DNA of 64,000 nt from Cocos nucifera (GCA_006176705.1 QRFJ01000782.1:124001-188000); one strand, 5' to 3'. Positions 1-12,168 are shown, counted from the first letter of the stretch. Notes: a model not told the origin generated them from the sequence alone. Translations and numbers: made by a program.

Positions 1-391
1 ACTACTCGAGGTGGTCACGCTCAGTGCCCTCGTTCTCTAACGAGTACCTGTACTCTCGCTCCGGTGTCTCCACACCGTAGACTCAAGACTCATCTACTAA
101 AGAGAAGCGATTGTACACCAACCTTCCGGATCAATCACCATCCTCGTGATGATCCTATGGTCGGGAGCATTTTATGAGTTAATAATGATTATTCATGTCT
201 TAAATTTTCAACTCTTGAAAATATGAATTATCATTACCATTAACTCAAAGGATGTATCACAGACACTAAATACACATATGTGATAGAAAATAACCCATTT
301 TATTGAATTATAGTCAAAATTATAATTTTGCCCCTAGAAGTGTATTACAAGTGTCAGCCAATTCTGGCTTCTAGGGCACATATATCTAACA
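1..391 (-). repeat. 3' LTR of element A, first part only
   Basis: Read on the minus strand the LTR starts TGTTAGATATATG at 391 and runs off the window edge at 1. It matches the starts of the LTRs at 8720 (minus), 22981, 26292, 34423 and 42275 (plus). It carries the short palindrome CACATATGTG common to the family. Confidence 0.92.
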
Positions 392-403
392 ATCTCCCAC
401 TTG
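392..403 (-). other. Polypurine tract of element A
   Basis: Minus-strand CAAGTGGGAGAT lies directly before the 3' LTR start. It is the expected primer site for plus-strand DNA synthesis and is identical in position to the tract of element D. Confidence 0.8.
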
Positions 404-419
404 TCCTAAAGCCAATTGG

Positions 420-2004
420 CTACAAGTCTAAGTCCCATCTTCTCAAGGTGGGCTTCGATCTTCTGCTGGCCCAACGGCTTTGTAAGTGGGTCTGCCACAT
501 TATCTGTGGAGTTGACTCTCTTGACCTCGAACGTAACCTTTCTCGAAGGTAATCGCGGATGAGGTGGTATCGCCGCTCAATGTGCTTGGATTTCTGGTGA
601 GACCTCGGCTCCTTAGCAAGGGCTATGGCGCCATTGTTGTCGCAGTATAGAGGAATGGCATCTGATGGCATTACTCCAATTTCTGCAGCAAACTTCTTAT
701 ACCAGAATGCTTCCTTCGCAGCCTCTGATGCAGCGATATATTCTGCTTCCATGGTGGAATCTGCTATCACAGTTTGCTTGGAACTCTTCCAGCTGACAGC
801 ACCACCATTGCACACAAACAGACTCCCAGATGTCGACTTTCGATCATCTATATCGGACATGAAATCCGAGTCTGTGTATCCCTGGACTTGGAGTTCTCCA
901 TTACCAAAGACCAACATCATATCCTTAGTTCTTCTCAAGTACTTAAGGATACATTTCACAGAAGTCCAGTGTTCTTCACCTGGATTTGACTGATATCTGC
1001 TTGTGACACTCACAGCATGGGCTATATCAGGTCGTGTACATAGCATGGCATACATGAGGCTCCCTATTGCAGAAGCATAAGGGATCTTGCTCATGCGTTC
1101 TATTTCCTCAGGTGTGCTAGGGCACATCTTCTTGGAAAGATGAATACCATGTCTGAAGGGTATTAATCCCCTCTTAGAGTTTTCCATACTAAACCTCTTT
1201 AGTACTTCCTCTATGTACATCTTCTGTGAAAGTCCTAGCATCCTATTCGGTCTATCCCTATAGACCTTAATTCCTAGAATAAAGGATGCTTCACCTAGGT
1301 CTTTCATGGAGAATTCCTTGGACAACCATAATTTTGACTGATGTCAACATGGGAATATCATTCCCAATAAGGAGGATGTCATCCACGTACAATACGAGGA
1401 AGACAACAGCGCTCCCACTGACCTTTTTTGAAAACACATGGTTCCTCTTCATTTTTGATGAAACCAAACTTTTTGATCACATCATTGAAACGAGTGTTCC
1501 AGCTCCGAGATGCTTGCTTAAGTCCATATATGGACCTTTGCAGCTTGCAAACCTTGTGATCAGTATCACTGGATGTGAAACCTAGCGGCTGTTCCATATA
1601 GATATCTTCCTCAAGATATCCATTTAAGGAATGCCGTTTTCACGTCCATTTGCCATATTTCATAATCGAAATAGGCTGCAACGGCAAGCAAGCAATGTGC
1701 GGATGGATTTTAGCATAGCCACTGGGGAAAAGGTATCCTGATAGTCAATGCCTTCGCGTTGACTATAACCTTTTGCCACTAGTCTAGCCTTGAATGTCTC
1801 CACATTCCCATCTGCACCAATCTTTCTCTTGAAGATCCATTTACACCCAATAGGTACTATACCTTCTGGTGGATCTACCAAGGTCCAGACTTGGTTTGAG
1901 TGCATCGAGTCAATTTCTGACTGCATTGCCTCTAAGCCATTTCTCGGAGTCGATATCTGATATCGCCTCGTTGTAGGTTTTGGGATCATCACCATGAGCA
2001 CCAT
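420..2004 (-). pseudogene. Broken copia reverse transcriptase and RNase H (element A)
   Basis: Third quarter of the polyprotein, in three frame segments: 2004-1660, 1597-1379 and 1325-420. The first has the RT entry region (GCKWIFKRK, then VAKGYSQREGIDYQDTF). The second has the YGLKQASRSWN motif. YVDD lies near 1389-1378 but is out of frame with its upstream part. The 301-codon last segment holds RNase H: TDSDF near residue 151, the acidic residue in MEAEY, YCDNN, and HIERRYHLIRD. The segment changes frame near its end, so its tail departs from the copia pattern seen in element D. A small duplication of TTGC near 1680 also breaks frame. Reverse transcription is the family role; this copy cannot make the full protein. 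Confidence 0.88.
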
Positions 2005-3540
2005 TACCTATGAGGAACATTTCCTCTACTTTCCTCTGAAATAATACCTAAGTATCTTTCAGGGGGACGGAAAAACTCTTTCCGATCTACGAGGTGGAGG
2101 AGGTAGTGTTCTTATTGGCTCAACCTGATTTGGTTCCAATTGGTCCTTAGCTCGTTGTACTTGTGAGACTTTCTCATCAAGCTTAATCTGCTTTCCAATG
2201 CCGCTATCTTGAATAAACTATTTTTCAAGAAAGATGGCATGTCGACTCACAATCACATTGTGGTCTTCTGGAATGTAGAAATAGTATCCTAATGACTCTT
2301 TAGGATATCCTATGAATCGAGCTCTGAAAGGACCTAAACTCTAACTTGTCCGCTTGTTGTCTTTTGACATGAGCCGGACAACCCCAAATTCTGAGATGAC
2401 TCAGACTTGGTTTCTTACCGTGCCATATCTCATACGGTGTGGTAGGAACGGTTTTAGAGGGAACCCTATTCAGTAGATAAATTGAAGTTAACAATGAATG
2501 TCCCCAAAGAAAATCAGGGAGGTCTGTGAAGCTCATCATGGATCGAACCATATCCAATAGAGTCCGATTTCTCCATTCTGAAACCCCGTTGAGTTGAGGT
2601 GTTCCTGGTGGAGTCCATTGAGAGACTATGCCATTTTCCTTGAAGATAGTCTAGGAATTCCCGGCTAAGGTATTCACCTCCTCGATCTGATCGAAGAACC
2701 TTAATGGGTTTTTCCAGTTTGTTTTTTCTACTTCATGTCTGAATTCTTTGAACTTTTCAAAAGCTTCAGACTTGTGTCTCATAAGATACACATACCCATA
2801 CCTAGACAGATCATCGGTAAAGGTAATGAAGTAGACAAAATTGCCTCTAGCCGGCACATCAAATGGGCCGCACACATCAGTATGTACTAGGGCAAGGAGA
2901 TCTGTGGCCCTCTCCCCATGTCCAACAAAAGGGAGTTTAGTCATTTTGCCTTGAAGACAAGATTCACAAGTTGGATATGACTCGAAAGTCAATGGACTCA
3001 ATAGCCCATTTTTCTCCAATTTGTTGATCCTATCTTCTGCTATATGACCTAATCTCAGGTGCCATAGATATCTATCGTTTGGACTATCCCTAGGTCGTTT
3101 GGCATTCACGTTTTGCTCGATAGTTAGAACAGGTACATCAATATGTAGCTGATAAAGACCATTAATAAGAAAAACCATTTGCAATTTTATTTCTTTCATA
3201 AAGAATGTTACAATGGTCCTTAAAGAAGGTAATCACATAGCCTTCTTGTGCTAAGCATGAAACAGAAATCAAATTCCTGCTAGCTGCAGGCACATAATAA
3301 CAGTCTTTCAAAACTAAGTCTAAACCAGATGGTAATCGAAGAGGGTATGTTCCCACGGCTACTGCAGCAACTCTTGCTCCATTACCGATGCGTAGGATCA
3401 TGTCTCCATCCCTCAGCCTCCTGCTATCCTCAAGACCCTGCATGGAAGTGCACAGATGAGCACTAGAACCAGAGTCAAGCACCCAACTGGATGCAGAAGA
3501 AATCCGTAAGGTTAGACTCAATAACGAGCATACCTCCAGA
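2005..3540 (-). pseudogene. Broken copia protease and integrase (element A)
   Basis: Protease segment at 3521-3162 has WVLDSGSSAHLC, with DSG as the catalytic aspartate motif. Integrase follows at 3199-2651: the zinc-binding HLRLGH and CESC pairs, then VHTDVCGP and FITFTDDLSRYG of the catalytic core, then the downstream NRVPSKTVPTTPYEIW region in 2557-2300. Frames change at several single-base length differences. An in-frame TAG at 2220-2218 in the integrase-to-RT linker is also present in element D and in the outer element. The role in the family is polyprotein cleavage and cDNA insertion; this copy is not functional as read. Confidence 0.86.
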
Positions 3541-4373
3541 AGGACCTTCCTTCTTGTTCTTCAGGGTGGCCAGGTAAGTAGGGCAGTTCCGCTTCCAATG
3601 GCCGTCGCTGTTGCAATGGAAATACTTTCCTTTGACATCGGCCTTCTTCTTCGGCTCTGCCTTCTTCTTCTTTGATCCTTCCACCTTCTTTTTTTTTTCA
3701 CAGACTTCTTTTTCTTTCCATAAGACTTTCTTTTGGAAGAAGTCCATTCCATAGCAAGAACTGAGCCTTTAGAACCTTTCATAGAAAGCTCAGCGGTGAA
3801 CCAGCATATTCATTAATTCGGCCAAGGAATTTTGAAGTTTATGCATGTGGTAATTCATGATGAATTGCCCATATGCATCAGTCAAGGATTGCAGAATAAT
3901 ATCATTCTGCAGATCCAAGTCTAACTTCACACCGAGCTTCTCAAGCTCTTCCATGTCCTTGATCATCATCAGACAGTGATCTTGGACTGACTGCCCATCA
4001 CGCATCTTAGCCTTAAAAAGTCATTTCGTGACTTGATACTTTGGCTGCGCGACTCTGTTCACCAAACATCTCCTGCAGGTGAGCCAACATTTGGCGAGCA
4101 GTCCCGATATCTTCATGTTGGCGCTGGAGCTCATCAGACATCGAGCCCAACATGTAATATCTGGCCTTATTATCTTCGTCTATCCATTTTTCCAGAGACG
4201 CTCTCTGTTCAGTGGATGGACGGGCTGGTAAGGTGGGAGGGTCCTGGTCCAATACATGGGTTAACTTCTCGAAACCCAAAATAATTTTGTAGTTCCTGAG
4301 CCAATCTTTATAATTGGGTCCAGGTCAGTCTATGTGTGTCCAGGATACGTGCTAATGGGTTGGACGCAGACAT
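3541..4373 (-). pseudogene. Broken copia gag (element A)
   Basis: The start ATG is at 4373, chosen because it follows the leader and aligns with the gag starts at 30448 (D) and 36738 (outer). The segment at 4279-4013 carries the capsid-like UBN2-type region, and 4005-3790 continues with QNDIILQSLTDAYGQF. The lysine-rich tail at 3747-3561 ends in a zinc knuckle in which the first cysteine is replaced (YFHCNSDGHWKRNC instead of CFHC). Gag packages the RNA in virus-like particles in the cytoplasm. The frame changes between segments make this a pseudogene. Confidence 0.85.
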
Positions 4374-6240
4374 TTTTCCTGTAGAGAGTCAAAGATTCTA
4401 GTTAGATACTGTAATTATGACTTGACCAATTTATTTAGAAATTTTATTTTTAAACAAATTAGCTTCCCACTATTTTCTCGGATCCCTACACTCCCTCTGT
4501 AGAGATGCAAAAATCTCCATGATTAATGATTTCTAGTGGGTGGTGCGGTCTCACCAACTGACTCATCACCTCACCTAACAGTTATTGGTGATGGGTTAGC
4601 CAATGAGTGAACAACTCTTGTTCAATGATTCTCTAATCATGGTGCACCCAAACTTGGTCTCTAATTCATGAATCTCACCGTATCCAAAATATTGATCCAC
4701 TCCTTAGTTAAGTCAGACCCACCATTTGCATAGACTGGATTCCTAATTGAGTCTCTCACCGTATCCGAAATATTGAGCCCAACTCATCCTCCAGCCCATA
4801 GCATCCAATGCCTAATAGACATGGTTGCATCTTTTCCGGTGCAACTGAGCCACTGTATCCAGTCCGAGAACAATCAACCCCGGGAAGGGCCCGCACATCT
4901 ACAATGGTGGAAGACCTCAGACTTAATCTTTTCTTAGGGAGAATTGATTCAGGTCTCATTAAACTAGACTTGTCATAGTCATAACAATTATGACTAACCT
5001 AGTGGCATGGGTTAGCTCGGATTATTGACCACCTCAGATCAGAACTGTGTCAACAGATATGGCCAGGTAAGTGAGACCGGTGGAAGGGAATATGCCATTA
5101 ACTCGTACAAGAATGCATTCAGGTCGAGTAGCTTCCAATTAAAAATCCAGTCGGTCGTATGTGCCAAACTTACCTTAGACACCAAATTGTTGAGTCCAGA
5201 ACCAATTGGGTTAGCCTACAATCCAGACTCTAACCTCTGAGCCTAATTAGGTCTTGCTTGATCGTGACTCGATCTTGACCCAGACTTAATCCTATTAGGC
5301 TGGTCAATTTAAGCATTGTTGATCCCATCTAACCAACTCTTGATTCGGTTTGATCAACCGCTTAGACCTAATTGAGCTACCCAAGCCCGAACCCAGTATT
5401 ATGAATATGTCTTAGATCTGAAAATTCTCAATTTTAGACCTAATTAATATTTCCATAATCTTAATTCTTAATTAAGTAGGGTTCATAAACAAAATATGCA
5501 CAATAAATCCTAGGGTTTCAGGATCTAGGGTTTTGCAGAAAGTAAGTTTTGGATTTCTGATTAAGGACGAACGCGCAGCACCCCTACACATCATAAGAAC
5601 ACCCCATCGGATGGGAAGGAGAGGGCCTTTAAACCCTTCTTCATTCTTATGACCGGACGGCCAAGAGGAACGCCTTAATCAGGAACATGTAATACTACAA
5701 AATAGTTTTAGATCTATATCATATATCTCATATACAAATTAGATCTAATCATGGCATATTTTGCATACATCTCATGTATCGAATCATGCATATTTTTAGA
5801 TCTAAATTATCTCATAATAATCTAAAAAATTAGATTTAAATTGATCTTAATCAAAATAAACTTCTAATCTAGACAACTTATGTAGAACTATTCTACAACT
5901 AGTCTAGACATGCATCAATCATATCTCATATGATGTTTAAAATTAAATAATTTTTATTTACTATTTTTTAGATGTTATTATAATAATTATAATATCAAAA
6001 AATAGTAAATAAATAGATCTAAAATATGATTTAATCAAATTAAATTAAAACATGCAAGACTATTCTATAGAACTATTCTATTTTAGAACTAGTCATGCAT
6101 ATTTTCTAATCTTAGATCCAAATCATTTAATTTTAATTTTTTCTGATTTTAGATCTGATCACATCTCATGTGACATCTAAAATCACTTATTTTTTAATTA
6201 AAATAAATTTAAAATTAGATCTAAATACTTTAGAACCTTG
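4374..6240 (-). other. 5' leader of element A, non-coding
   Basis: About 1.9 kb between PBS and gag ATG, equivalent to 28594-30447 in D. It has a short repeat of the CTCACCGTATCC type near 4676 and 4756, 80 bp apart. The part nearest the PBS (5690-6240) is very AT-rich. Short open frames here do not resemble any protein I know. Confidence 0.8.
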
Positions 6241-6252
6241 GCTCTGATACCA
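6241..6252 (-). other. Primer-binding site of element A
   Basis: Minus-strand TGGTATCAGAGC, the standard plant copia PBS complementary to the 3' end of initiator tRNA-Met. It begins two bases after the LTR end. Confidence 0.93.
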
Positions 6253-6820
6253 GTTGAAGGAAAAATCCTGATTTTCTGGATCCAGGTTCGTTCAGATCTG
6301 ATCGGATCAAGAGATATATTTCAAAAATTTTTTTCTTTGATCTAATCAGATCTGAGATATTTTAGATCTAATTTTTATTATTTTAATAATTAAAATAAAA
6401 TTAGATAAATTAAATCAAATTTAATTTATCCTTGATGTAGGGTAATCCTATTACCCGTTGATGATCCTGTAAGCAGCAGAAGGTTCTGGATCTAGCCATG
6501 CAAGTGCCTGGCCTCTACCAGTATCCATTTGGGCTGGATCTGAAGATTCTCTTCTTTTCTATCACATCTCCAAAAATTAGATCTGAATCTGATTTGGAGG
6601 ATCTTCAAAATAGCTTTCGAAGATCAGCAGTTGTCCTTTGCAGCAGCGCAGCCTTCTAGCTTTCTGTCATCTTTGTCTCGCCTAGATTGCACCAACTGAG
6701 ATCCCAAACTTCTTTGGGCATGGAGAGGAGAGGGAGAAGATGGACTTGACATGGAGGAGGAGGAGAGAGGCAGCCTTGGGGCATAGAAATTTGCATTGCT
6801 TTTTGAGTTGGGCGTAGGAT

Positions 6821-6831
6821 CTTATTTATAG
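6821..6831 (-). promoter_or_regulatory. LTR TATA box, copy nearer the PBS
   Basis: Minus-strand CTATAAATAAG, the same string found once in each of the D LTRs. Confidence 0.7.
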
Positions 6832-7088
6832 ACTGTGTGATCCAACTCCTCTTCTTCCCAACCAATCACAACTCTCTTCAACTTTTGAAGATTAGTAGTC
6901 GTCCTTTGCAGTAGCGCAGCCTTCTAGCTTTCTGTCACCTTTGTCTCGTCTAGATTGCACCAACCGAGATCCCAAACTTCTTTGGGCGTGGAGAGGAGAG
7001 GGAGAAGATGAACTTGGCATGGAGGAGGAGGAGAGAGGCAGCCTTGGGGCGTGGGAATTTGCATTGCTTTTTGAGTTAGGCATAGGAT

Positions 7089-7099
7089 CTTATTTATAG
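7089..7099 (-). promoter_or_regulatory. LTR TATA box, distal copy
   Basis: Second CTATAAATAAG, exactly 268 bp from the first, duplicated with its flanks. It is the one closest to the W-box cluster at 7337-7395. Confidence 0.7.
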
Positions 7100-7336
7100 A
7101 CTATGTGTGATCCAACTCCTCTTCTTCCCAACCAATCACAACCCTTTGTGAAATCAGATCTAAATTTGATTGGTGGGAATAGAGTCCCCTGGATTCATCC
7201 TTAGATGGTGCCTAAGACTAGTCAAACTTGGTTCTTAGGAGAAGTCTAATCGGAATCCAAAAAGGAGATGGAGTCCCTATCCAATAGGGACAAGTCCCCA
7301 CCAGCTCTCCAATAGGTGCATGACATGTGGATAGAA

Positions 7337-7395
7337 GTCAAAGTGTCAATGGTCAATATTTGACCAGTCAAAGGTCAACTTTTGACCAAAGTCAA
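7337..7395 (-). promoter_or_regulatory. W-box cluster in LTR A
   Basis: Eight TTGAC/GTCAA cores within 59 bp, about 240 bp upstream of the distal TATA box. TTGACC or TTGACT is the known WRKY-factor target. The same cluster is in the D, outer 3' and solo LTRs. Confidence 0.65.
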
Positions 7396-8258
7396 AGGAT
7401 GAAGAAATGGCAGGTGACCAAAAAATGGCATAGGTATTGTCTTACAAAATAAGACAACCTTTTCTGATCTTGGACAAGCTCCAGTCAGACCAAGTGAAGG
7501 CCTCTGATCGAGCACAAACTCCTTTGGCTCAGTCAGGACAACTATTTATGATAGTAAAAGAAGAACGTTAGGTTCAATCGAGTGCTAGCACGATTTTCTT
7601 GAACCTAATTGAATCTCATTCAGATCAATTGAACTGGATTAGTTCAATTGATGATCACCAGATTCAAACCCTTATTTGTGTGACCCAGTTAGGTTTAAGT
7701 TCTGTATGGTAATGGGATATGTCATGATCTCTATCATCGACATCATCGAAACTCCTTTCGATGGATCAGAACTCTTCTGATTCGAACAGCTAGAATGATC
7801 GATCATCTAAATCATTCTAATTGCTCCCAAAATCCACCAGTGACACCTAGCAGTATATGGTGGCAACCCATCAGAGCTGAATGTGAACCTCTTGGTGCAG
7901 CTACCTGTGTGATTAAGTTCTTCTATCTTGAGCTCCGATCAGATTAGGGTTAAGGTGAACTCGTCAAACCCTAGTTTCTGTCATATGATGTAATCATTCG
8001 ATTCAAGTCCGAATGTGAAAACCTAAATAGAAACTCTTTCTATTATTTCACTCTATCCATGGCCATGGGCTTCTGGACTTGATTCTCATGATCATCATAG
8101 GGCTGCTCCTCTACCACCGAGGTAGATAGATTCCATCTTGATGCAATCCAGTTCCTACAATGAACATGCTATAGCCAACATACACCTCAGGATTTCGGAT
8201 GGCTAGGAGATCGAGTTATGGTGTAGTCAAACTATAACACCCTCAAGGTGAACTGCCG

Positions 8259-8579
8259 ATGCACCTCAGGTCAAAGAACCAGACACACCACTGCAGCATC
8301 GAGTCAGTCATTGACGAGAAGGTAGACTTCCTAATGACTACTCGAGGTGGTCACGCTCAGTGCCCTCATTCTCTAATGAGTACCTGTACTCTCACTCTGG
8401 TGTCTCCACACCATAGACTCAAGACTCATCTACTAAAGAGAAGCGATTGTACACCAACCTTCTGGATCAATCACCATCCTTGTGATGATCCTATGGTTGG
8501 AAGCATTTTATTAGTTAATAATGATTATTCATGTCTTAAATTTTTAACTCTTAAAAGTATAAATTATCATTACCATTAA
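8259..8579 (+). other. Antisense open frame in LTR A
   Basis: A 106-codon frame antisense to the element, starting MHLRSKNQTH. The same frame recurs antisense in the LTRs at 23194-23448, 26500-26760, 34637-34891 and 42488-42742. No known domain. It is probably open by chance in a recently copied LTR; listed because it recurs. Confidence 0.3.
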
Positions 8580-8720
8580 CTCAAAGGATGTATCACTAAA
8601 TACACATATGTGATGAAAAATAATCCATTTTATTGATTATAGTCAAAATTATAATTTTGCCCTTAGAAGTGTATTATAAGTATCGGCCAATTTTGGCTTC
8701 TAGGGCACATATATCTAACA

Positions 8721-9188
8721 CTCTCCATGCCCAAGGAAGTTGGGCCTTCAGATTAGTGCAAGTCAGGTAAGAAAAGGCTAACGAAAAAGGAAGAAGGTAG
8801 CACTATTGCAGAGACGATGGGTGATCTTCAGAAGAAGTTTTGAAGACCTTCCAAATTAGATCCAAATCTAATTTTTAGAGAAAAGAAAGAGAAGAAGAAG
8901 ATCTTTAGATCTAGCTCGAGTGGATACCGGTAGAAGCTAGGCGCTTGCGTGGCTAGATCCAGAACCTCAAGGCTTCGGCAGGATCATCAATGGATAATCA
9001 GATTATCGAAAATCAAGATAAAATTAATTCAAAATTAATTTAATTTAATTTTTTTATTTATCAAATCATAAAATTAGATCTGAAAAGTATCAGATTTGAT
9101 TAGGATCTAAAAAGTGATTTTTGAAATATGCCTCTCGATCCAATGAGATCTGAACGAACCTGATCCATGAAATCAGGATTTTCCTACA
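8721..9188 (+). repeat. 3' part of an older copia LTR, forward strand
   Basis: It aligns with 28111-28579 of the D 5' LTR: the CTCTCCA edge, the GTGGATACCGGTAGA block, GCGCTTGCGTGGCTAGATCC, and an end at AGGATTTTCCTACA. It starts at the exact outer base of LTR A, so A inserted into it in the opposite direction. The missing first part should lie left of the window. Confidence 0.85.
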
Positions 9189-10528
9189 CAATATTTCCGT
9201 AATTAACAATGAATATATCAATAATGGAATTATAAATCAACTTTTTGAGATTGGCAATCTAAAATTAATGAAATTTGTCAATTCAATATTTGACACAGGA
9301 TAGTAAGCTGTCTGCCTGAAGACTATAAACTTAGCACTTGTTGGGAGGAAACCCAATATTTAATTTTTTTTCATCTAATTTATATTTTTAGTTTATTTTT
9401 TTAGGACATGTTGAATAAGTTGGAAGGAGAGCCCAAATTCTCAAGGCATATGCTGGACCAAAAATATACTAAGTTAGGTGTATTCTTTTATTTTCTTTAT
9501 TACACCCTTTATTTTTTCTTTTTCATTGAGGACAATATCGATTAAGTTGGAGGAAAAGAATAATTAAATTTTTAAAATTTTTTAAATCCTCAAAAAAGTT
9601 TGTATTTAGTATTTAGACATTCGATTATGCTTAAGAATCGAATTAAACTAAGCATTTTTAAAATAAAATTGACGCATAGATCAGAGAATCTAAGAGATAT
9701 TGAGGAATCAAGTATTAAGAAAACTCAATAAAGAGTTAAGTCTAGAACATAAAAAAAAAATTTCTTTGAGCATTTCTACTTTTTTCTACTAGCATCAAAG
9801 AAAAGTCTACTTTTTATGGGCTTGTGTAGGGTAACTATACGTTTCTTCATATAAAAAATTAAATAAGATAATTTTCAAGTACTTCTCACTGAGTAATCGT
9901 ACCTCTTTGCCTAAGCAAGCACTAAATTTTATGTCAAAAGGTGGGAAGGGAAAAGAAGCTCATTGTAAAGCTAATCTTAACTCGTAGTCTATTTGATTCG
10001 AGCTAGTAAGCCCTAGGGGTATTCTATACCTAGTATCCTAAAGCCAACTAGTTTGGAAGTCATTGGCCCAAGACTCGCTACATGGATCAAATAGAAAGCT
10101 TAATGGGTTAAGACACTCAATAGTGGTATAATGTTAAACAAAAAAAAAATATTGATTTTCCATCGAGTAATCGGATCCCGTTGCCTAAGTAAGCAATGAT
10201 ATTCACATCAAAAAGTAGGCAATGTGAAAATAAAAATCAATAAATGAAGGGCGGAAGTAGTAATATACTTGCTTATATGAAAGTTTAGACAATTCAAAGA
10301 TAAAGGTAGGATAATTTAGAAAAAGTTTAGAAAAATTTAATATTTTTTACTTAATTTTTCTACTGATAAGTATTAATACCCTAATGATATACCTCACTTA
10401 TACTCTACTGAATATCAATGGCTATTTTGAAAACTATTTAGAAAAAAATTGAAACTCTAAAGTTAAAAGGTATTTAAAACTAAATTCTTTCTTTACTCGA
10501 GGATGAGCAAAGCTTAAGTTGGAGGATG
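9189..10528 (+). other. Gypsy 3' internal segment, copy 1
   Basis: Non-coding tail of a Tat/Athila-type gypsy interior, parallel to 15331-16662. It includes the CTTGTTGGGAGGAAACCCAA block that usually follows the end of pol in this clade, and closes with a tract (AAGCTTAAGTTGGAGGATG) just before LTR 1. No coding upstream of it remains because the copia LTR lies there. Confidence 0.8.
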
Positions 10529-12168
10529 TGATAACTACCATAAATTCACCAATATAAATATTAATTTATTAATTAATTTATATTAATTTTAAGAATTAAT
10601 GATCAATTTATATATATTTTTAAGATATTCATATTTTTATTGATTAAAAAATTAATTAAAAAATATTAAAAAAATAAAATTTTATTATCAATGGAAAGAG
10701 ATCATTTTTTTGATTAGAACAAAATAAGTTTAAAGCAAAATGGAGCTAAAATGGAGAAGATATGAATTTCTAAAGATAAAAAAATTAATTAATAAAAAAA
10801 ATGGCTCAGCCGGCTGAAGCCGTCGTGCCATATCAGTCGGTGCGTCCAAATGCGCCAAGCCAAGCCGATGAAACCAACACGCCAAGCCAACCATGCAAGC
10901 CAACTCAGCCACAGAAGCCGTTAGCCAGTCCACAATATAGGCATGGACCGCCAGCTCAGTAGAAATCGACGAATCATGAAGCGACACGTGGTGGACCTAG
11001 ACCCTTAAAGGATTCACAGAAAATCTATCATGGCTCATAGGGCATTTTTGACTTTTCACTTGATGACAGGAGGTGCAGATTCGTTGCGGTGTATGGTGCC
11101 GCCGGTCCACACGATCCATAGGAACAGTAATTATGCGATCGGACGGCTGCAATAGCTTGCGGTCAAGATTGGATGGTGGAGGATTAAAATCGAATTTGAT
11201 TCAAAATCAACTTCACGCGGATTGCCATCCAATGCCAGTGCTCGATCCAGGGGATGATCCGATGGTGGAGAGAGCTCCCGACGGTGATTAGGACTCCAAA
11301 CGTGCGATCAGTGGCCAGATTTTCTCCATCAACGTGCAATCAATGGCCAGAATTTAATCCGACCTGATCTGGGCCGATACGCATCCAATTTTGGCATTTT
11401 TTGGACCGTTTGATCCAAATCTGATGGCCAGATTTCATCTAGAGCAATAAAATTCATCTAGGACTTCTTTTAATCCAATTTTCACTCAGATTTCTCCATA
11501 TTTTGATGATCAAAGACCTCCTTAGTCCTACATTGCCTATAAAAAAAGTTTCCAGCCTTCCAATACCTATAAATAAGACCCCAAGCCTCCAAAATTGATA
11601 ATCTTCGATCAAGGTGAAGCTTTGGTATAGGATGAAGCCAGGATTTGGGTTAATGGCTACTTTAAGGCAACTGGTGCCGAGAGAAAAAGTTAGGCTTCTA
11701 CACCATCTTTCCACCAATGTCTATCCAAGATCAGAGATCAGGCTATTTTATTTTATTTTATTTTCTTTTTAAATTCTATGTATTTAAATTTTAAAATTTT
11801 AATTAATGTAATATTTATTTTTATGCTTTTTAATTTCATGCTCCTTATTTTTATTGTAATTTAATTTTTATATTTTAATTATTACTTTTTATTTTATTGC
11901 AAGTAGATGCTAAGATCTAACTAGTAGATCTTAGTACCAAGTTTAAATTTTTGCACCTTTTAATTTTGACTTTTTATTTTTCGACTTCACTTTTGATTTC
12001 AAAACTCTTTTCTTTTTTTTTTTAAAATCAAAAATTTTAAATCTATAAACACTATCTTTCCTATAGATTCGACTCGACTCACTGCTATCAATATATTTTT
12101 AATTATTTTAAAAAATTAAATTAAACTAATAAATATGGTATCTTAACGATAATATTGCACTCTTATCA
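10529..12168 (+). repeat. Gypsy LTR 1
   Basis: 1640 bp, starting TGATAACTACC and ending CTCTTATCA, so the termini form a short inverted repeat (TGATAA/TTATCA). It pairs with 16663-18289 in direct orientation and with 20329-21981 inverted. A GC-richer stretch at 10800-10990 and a TATA box at 11567 stand out in the AT-rich body. Confidence 0.9.
11567..11577 (+). promoter_or_regulatory. TATA box of gypsy LTR 1
   Basis: CTATAAATAAG at the same LTR position as 17682-17692 in LTR 2 and 20916-20926 (minus) in LTR 3. Confidence 0.6.

Larger units (their letters stand above)
6616..7150 (-). repeat. 268-bp tandem duplication inside LTR A
   Basis: Two adjacent copies with the same order of blocks: the GAAGATCAGCAG-like edge, the CTTCTAGCTTTCTGTCA block, a GGAGGAGGAGAG purine block, and a TATA box. 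Anchors at 6619 and 6887, and the TATA boxes at 6821 and 7089, are both 268 bp apart. The other LTRs of the family have one copy. Confidence 0.9.
1..8720 (-). mobile_element. Ty1/copia LTR retrotransposon A, 3' end cut by window edge
   Basis: Minus-strand element with all parts in order from right to left: 5' LTR, PBS, leader, gag, PR, INT, RT, RH, polypurine tract and the start of the 3' LTR. INT lies before RT, which defines copia rather than gypsy. LTRs above 2 kb and a PBS matching the initiator tRNA-Met end suggest the Tork/Angela group (inference). The interior is nearly the same as element D at 28580-34422, so it moved recently, but the reading frame is broken many times. The right-hand target duplication should be the bases just after 8720; its partner lies left of the window. 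Confidence 0.93.
6255..8720 (-). repeat. 5' LTR of element A
   Basis: 2466 bp, TGTTAG at 8720 and CCTTCA at 6255 on the minus strand. It differs from the other family LTRs in two ways: a 268-bp tandem duplication containing the TATA box, and absence of a GC-rich module of about 90 bp that the D, outer and solo LTRs carry upstream of TATA. Confidence 0.93.

Noticed and set aside
6656..7083. Two serine- and proline-rich minus-strand frames in LTR A as small proteins
   Set aside because: They are the two copies of the 268-bp duplication around the transcription start, absent from other LTRs as intact frames.
9189..10528. A coding region in the gypsy tail
   Set aside because: Stops in all frames and homology to the non-coding tail at 15331-16662.
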